Shown here: positions 5,689-8,637 of the stretch, piece by piece | Position numbering within the stretch: the stretch's first letter is position 1 | How the letters are laid out: the number at the start of each line of letters is the position of its first letter | DNA from: Candidatus Gastranaerophilales bacterium | GTDB taxonomy: Bacteria > Cyanobacteriota > Vampirovibrionia > Gastranaerophilales > Gastranaerophilaceae | Assembly (NCBI GenBank): GCA_021202305.1 | Contig: JAJQDG010000118.1 | Coordinates: forward strand, 1-8,637 | Reading direction: 5' to 3' | DNA length: 8,637 nt | Notes under the pieces: model-generated | What the model was told of the DNA's origin: nothing | The model's input: only the letters and a program-made list of their open reading frames with translations | Database searches by the model: none | Program-made: the position numbers and the translations under genes

Positions 5689-8193
5689 GTGCAGGAAAAA
5701 TATCTAACTATACATGGTCATTTTTATCAGCCGCCAAGGGAAAATCCCTGGCTCGAGGTGATTGAAATTCAAGACAGCGCCCGTCCTTTTCATAACTGGA
5801 ATGAAAGAATTTCAATGGAATGTTACGAGCCTAACTCTGTCGCAAGAATTGTTGATGATAAAAATAAAATATTAAGCATTATAAACAATTATCAGTACAT
5901 GAGTTTTAACATGGGGCCTACGCTTCTTGCATGGATGGAAAAATATGCGCCGCAATCATATAGAAGAATTATTGATGCGGATAAAAATTCCATATCTGTG
6001 TATAACGGGCATGGCTGTGCAATTGCACAGGTGTATAACCATATTATTATGCCCCTTGCAAACCATAATGATAAGTATACGCAGGCAATATGGGGTATAA
6101 AAGATTTTGAAAAACGGTTCGGGCGCAAACCCGAAGGAATCTGGCTTGCGGAAACCGCTGCAGATGCTTCTACGTTAGAAGTTCTGGCAAATCTCGGCAT
6201 TAAATTTACAATTCTGTCGCCCTATCAAGCCCAATGCGTGCGTAAAATCGGCGAAAAAGACTGGCACGATGTCAGCTGGGGAAGTATAGACCCTTCGCAG
6301 CCGTACAGATATTTTGTTGAAGGAACCGATAAATATATAGACCTTTTCTTTTACGACGGCGCAATTTCAAAATCCGTGGCATTTGATAATCTTCTTGTGA
6401 ACGGAGAAAAATTTGCATACAGGCTTCAAGACGGTTACGTTCAGGAAAGAAACCGCCCTCAGCTTGTAAACATTGCAACAGACGGTGAATCCTACGGACA
6501 CCATACAAAATTCGGGGATATGGCGCTTTCTTATGTTTTAGCCATAAAGGCAAAAGAGCTGGGCTTTCAAGTTACCAATTACGGTGAATTTCTTGAAAAA
6601 TTTAAGCCTCAATATGAAGTTGATATAAAAACAGTTTCTTCATGGAGCTGTATCCATGGAGTTCAAAGGTGGTGCGATGATTGCGGCTGTTCAACCGGAG
6701 CGCAGTCCGGCTGGAATCAAAAATGGCGTAAGCCTCTGCGCGAAGCTTTAGATTATCTGCGCGATGAACTTATAAAAATTTGCGCAAAAGAGGGTGCTAA
6801 ATATTACAAAGATTTTTGGGAAGCAAGAAATAATTACATTGATGTAGTTTTAGACAGAACAAGTGAAAACGTCGATAACTTTTTAAAGAAAAACGCTTCT
6901 AAAAAACTAACCAGAAAAGAAAAAATTAATGCAATTAAATTAATGGAAATTCAGCGTTTTGCCATGCTTATGTATACAAGCTGCGGATGGTTTTTTGCTG
7001 AAATATCAGGTATTGAAACCACTCAAATTATGAAATATGCACTGCGCGCAATGGAGCTTGCGTATGAACTTACAAATATTAACCTTGAAGATAATTTTCT
7101 TACGATATTGCAGCGCGCAAAAAGCAACGTTCCCCAATATGAAAACGGGAAAAAAATATATGAAATGTTTGTAAAACCTTCAAGAGTAACGGTTGAAAAA
7201 ATTGTTACGCACTGGGCAATTTCTTCTCTTTATAGTGATAATTCCGATATGGAGGAAATTTACTGTTATAAAATCAAAAAAATTAACTATAGAGTACATA
7301 AAAATGCGGAAAATATGCTTGCTTTCGGGCATATTGAAGTAACCTCCGAAATTACTTTTGAAAAATTTGATATTACTTTTGCCCTTTTGAAAACCTCCGA
7401 AAGCGAGTATTATTGTACGGTCTGCCCGTTTGAATCTCAAGATAAATTTTCTGATTCAAGAAAAAATATATTGGAAATATTTGAGCATAATTCGCTTCTT
7501 GGAACGCTTGATAAGATGAAAAAGGAATTTTCCCCGAATTATTACACTATTAAAGATGTTCTCATTGATAAAAGAAAAATCATACTTGAACAGGTTCTTG
7601 TTAAAAGGCTTCTTAAAACCGAAAAAACGTATCGCGAACTCTATGAAGATTTACGCGCGCCTGTAAGCCAGCTTGCATTAATGGGCATGGATATACCTGA
7701 TGTTTTTAGAATTGCGGCAAAATTCTGCCTTTTAAAGGATTTGGACGAAACTCTTGAAAATGCCGTTAATTTCCTTGATGAAGAATTAAATAAAAAACTG
7801 GATAAAATTAAAGAAGAAGCCCAAAAATTTTATATAAATCTAAATAAGTCGCGTGCAAAATACATCATAGCAAAAAAATTGCAAAAGCTGCTTGAAAATG
7901 CGGCAGATAATCCAAACGAAGAATATGCACAAAAAATACTTGCGGTTTTCGGGCTAATAGACAAATTAGGGCTTGAAGTGGATATTCGCGTTTCACAAAA
8001 TATATATTACGAAAAAATATATTCAAAAATTGACTATATAATAGAATATCTTGAAAACTCAAAAGATAAAGCTAAAGACAGAAGAATTATTCTTTTACTC
8101 CTTGAAATAGGCAAACAACTTAATATAAATACCGATTTTTACGTACCTATGATAAACAGAGCCGCCCTGCCTGACGGCGCATATAGAAAATAA
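5689..8193 (+). CDS. Glycoside hydrolase family 57 protein with DUF3536-type C-terminal region
   Basis: An 834-residue cytoplasmic protein with no signal peptide. The N-terminal third is a GH57 (beta/alpha)7-barrel: HGHFYQPP at 9-16 (His9, His11), GHGCAIAQVYNH at 107-118, GIWLAETAAD at 150-159 with Glu155 as the expected nucleophile, and ATDGESYGHH at 263-272 with Asp265 as the expected acid/base. Both catalytic residues are present, so it is probably active. GH57 enzymes are retaining and act on alpha-glucans (amylase, glucanotransferase, branching enzyme); which one cannot be decided here. A conserved-looking segment at 321-337 (CIHGVQRWCDDCGCSTG) carries four cysteines and one histidine. 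The rest (about 370-834) is mostly helical, highly charged and Lys/Glu rich, matching DUF3536 in length and position. The GTG start is required to keep the HGH motif; the next in-frame ATG is at residue 43. Only a weak GGGG (5680-5683) serves as ribosome site, so coupling to the upstream gene is likely. No normal terminator follows. Confidence 0.88.
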   Translation: MQEKYLTIHGHFYQPPRENPWLEVIEIQDSARPFHNWNERISMECYEPNSVARIVDDKNKILSIINNYQYMSFNMGPTLLAWMEKYAPQSYRRIIDADKNSISVYNGHGCAIAQVYNHIIMPLANHNDKYTQAIWGIKDFEKRFGRKPEGIWLAETAADASTLEVLANLGIKFTILSPYQAQCVRKIGEKDWHDVSWGSIDPSQPYRYFVEGTDKYIDLFFYDGAISKSVAFDNLLVNGEKFAYRLQDGYVQERNRPQLVNIATDGESYGHHTKFGDMALSYVLAIKAKELGFQVTNYGEFLEKFKPQYEVDIKTVSSWSCIHGVQRWCDDCGCSTGAQSGWNQKWRKPLREALDYLRDELIKICAKEGAKYYKDFWEARNNYIDVVLDRTSENVDNFLKKNASKKLTRKEKINAIKLMEIQRFAMLMYTSCGWFFAEISGIETTQIMKYALRAMELAYELTNINLEDNFLTILQRAKSNVPQYENGKKIYEMFVKPSRVTVEKIVTHWAISSLYSDNSDMEEIYCYKIKKINYRVHKNAENMLAFGHIEVTSEITFEKFDITFALLKTSESEYYCTVCPFESQDKFSDSRKNILEIFEHNSLLGTLDKMKKEFSPNYYTIKDVLIDKRKIILEQVLVKRLLKTEKTYRELYEDLRAPVSQLALMGMDIPDVFRIAAKFCLLKDLDETLENAVNFLDEELNKKLDKIKEEAQKFYINLNKSRAKYIIAKKLQKLLENAADNPNEEYAQKILAVFGLIDKLGLEVDIRVSQNIYYEKIYSKIDYIIEYLENSKDKAKDRRIILLLLEIGKQLNINTDFYVPMINRAALPDGAYRK

Positions 8194-8220
8194 TTCGGGG
8201 ATGCCTTAAAATTAAAATGT

Positions 8221-8362
8221 CTGCCGGAACGTGCTTATGTCGTGCGTGGCAAAAGCTCGTTCCCGCGTTTAACGTGTACTCTGCCGGTATCCAGCCGGTA
8301 TCGGAATTAAAAATTCTAACCGGCAGGTACCTCCCGGCGCGCGGGTGTTACCCCCCTGCCGG
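8221..8362. repeat. GC-rich inverted-repeat cluster with four CTGCCGG/CCGGCAG words
   Basis: CTGCCGG occurs at 8221, 8281 and 8356, and its complement CCGGCAG at 8320. Three hairpins can be drawn. Hairpin A, 8226-8263: GGAACG pairs with CGTTCC, then a T-T mismatch, GCTT with AAGC, an A-A mismatch and a short inner stem with a TGCG loop. Hairpin B, 8276-8330: GTAC-(T)-CTGCCGGT pairs with ACCGGCAG-GTAC, with an inner GAATT/AATTC hairpin. Hairpin C, 8320-8362: CCGGCAGG pairs with CCTGCCGG. B and C compete for the same strand. It could be a dispersed REP-like repeat, a structured RNA, or a 3' end processing or termination element for the GH57 transcript; sequence alone does not choose. Confidence 0.55.
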
Positions 8363-8452
8363 CATTTACTCTCTGCACAGGCAAGCTTTTTGCAACACTT
8401 CATAGGGGACAGATCCTGAACTGCCCTGGCCCATGTATCATCATTAATTCAT

Positions 8453-8474
8453 TAACAAATAATTGAATTTGTTA
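8453..8474. terminator. Weak AT-rich hairpin followed by T-rich tract
   Basis: TAACAAAT (8453-8460) pairs perfectly with ATTTGTTA (8467-8474) around a 6-nt loop, and the plus strand continues TTTTATTTATTTA. The position fits a terminator for rightward transcription from the GH57 gene, but the stem has a single G-C pair, so efficiency would be low. It may only be the edge of the AT-rich repeat tract. Confidence 0.25.
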
Positions 8475-8475
8475 T

Positions 8476-8558
8476 TTTATTTATTTATTATTTTATTCAT
8501 TCATTCATTCATTTATTTATTTATTTATTTATTCACTTACTCATTCATTAATTCATTC
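8476..8558. repeat. Tetranucleotide repeat array (TTTA/TTCA)n
   Basis: Three TTTA units (8476-8487), a 4-nt phase break, one TTTA, four perfect TTCA units (8496-8511), five perfect TTTA units (8512-8531), then variants TTCA, CTTA, CTCA, TTCA (8532-8547), a 3-nt break, and two more ATTC units to 8558. Both kinds of unit differ by one base (C or T at the third position). The right end lies inside the regulator gene and carries its stop codon and last codons. Long tetranucleotide arrays are uncommon in bacterial chromosomes and are prone to slippage. Confidence 0.9.
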
Positions 8559-8637
8559 TCTAACCCTAATCTCACAGCCAACACTGCGGCTTGTATTCTG
8601 TTTTTGGTATTTAATTTATTAACAATTGATTTTACAT
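8537..8637 (-). CDS. LuxR/NarL-type HTH response regulator, C-terminal end only
   Basis: The minus strand encodes 32 residues ending in TAA at 8539-8537; the rest of the gene lies beyond the right edge. VKSIVNKLNTKNRIQAAVLAVRLGL is the end of a LuxR/GerE helix-turn-helix: the VK...VNKL recognition helix, the (L)N(T)KNR turn, and the QAAVLAVRLGL last helix that packs in the domain core. Such domains usually end the protein as a DNA-binding output of a NarL/FixJ-type response regulator, though a stand-alone LuxR regulator is possible because the receiver region is not visible. Instead of stopping near GL, the frame continues E-N-E-L-M-N-E, and the last six residues and the stop are written in the tetranucleotide repeat. 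The gene converges on the GH57 gene with 343 bp between the two stops. Confidence 0.8.
   Translation of the reverse strand, partial: VKSIVNKLNTKNRIQAAVLAVRLGLENELMNE

Larger units (their letters stand above)
8194..8536. other. Intergenic region with GC-rich structured block and AT-rich repeats
   Basis: These 343 bp between the GH57 stop and the regulator stop hold no convincing gene. Composition changes sharply within it. The first 27 bases resemble the host, 8221-8440 is about 55% GC (122 of 220 bases by my count), and from about 8441 the sequence is almost pure A/T with simple repeats. An open frame at 8217-8405 has no ribosome site and looks like a by-product of the GC-rich block. A GGGGACAG word at 8405-8412 recalls ends of some REP-type elements, but I cannot confirm a match. 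Confidence 0.7.

Noticed and set aside
8217..8405. 62-codon open frame on the plus strand in the GC-rich block
   Set aside because: No ribosome site at a usable distance, no recognisable domain or signal, and it runs through the inverted repeats, so it is best seen as a chance frame in GC-rich DNA.
8194..8440. Insertion sequence or MITE
   Set aside because: I could not find terminal inverted repeats at the block edges, a flanking target duplication or a transposase fragment; the inverted repeats are internal.
8473..8558. CRISPR or iteron origin reading of the repeat array
   Set aside because: The repeat unit is 4 bp with no spacers and no DnaA-box or replication gene nearby; it is a simple sequence repeat.
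8559..8570. Telomere-like TAACCCTAA word
   Set aside because: It is a single copy and encodes the R-L-G-L of the LuxR-type helix on the minus strand.

Overview
The window reads as low-GC bacterial chromosome. GC is roughly one third across the genes, and the genes are tightly packed with short spacers and overlapping start/stop codons. The gene set suggests a relative of the non-photosynthetic cyanobacterial sister groups (Melainabacteria / Gastranaerophilales type) or a similarly AT-rich anaerobe. The clues are a DapL-type lysine/diaminopimelate aminotransferase, a Firmicutes/Thermotoga-like GSI-alpha glutamine synthetase, a GH57/DUF3536-type glucan enzyme, and an exported TPR-NHL protein. 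This placement is an inference from gene content, not something a marker in the window proves.

Layout. Positions 1-1467 (minus strand) hold an exported TPR + NHL-repeat protein followed, with a TAATG stop/start overlap, by a LOG-family nucleotide phosphoribohydrolase that runs off the left edge. Divergent from these, with only 37 bp between the start codons, dapL and tsaD (1505-3663, plus strand) overlap by 7 bp and end at a strong hairpin terminator. The terminator is shared with the convergent glnA (3717-5063, minus strand). A divergent intergenic region (5064-5212) carries a good sigma70-type promoter for glnA and an extended -10 promoter for the plus-strand pair: a small exported protein and, 14 nt later, a GTG-started GH57 family enzyme (5689-8193). 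The last 444 bp hold a GC-rich, hairpin-rich block (about 55% GC), then a tetranucleotide repeat array, then the 3' end of a LuxR/NarL-type regulator gene on the minus strand that enters from the right edge.

Functionally most of the window is housekeeping: diaminopimelate/lysine synthesis, tRNA t6A modification, ammonium assimilation and alpha-glucan metabolism, plus two envelope proteins of unknown role. The neighbours do not form an obvious single pathway. I found no convincing new multi-gene system. The parts least explained by known genes are in the right-hand 440 bp. There, one CCGGCAG segment can pair with either of two CTGCCGG segments, and a TTCA/TTTA tetranucleotide array supplies the last codons and the stop codon of the regulator gene. 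Secondary points of interest are a CPRC motif and an altered feedback-site residue in GlnA, and a probable leaderless start for the TPR-NHL gene.
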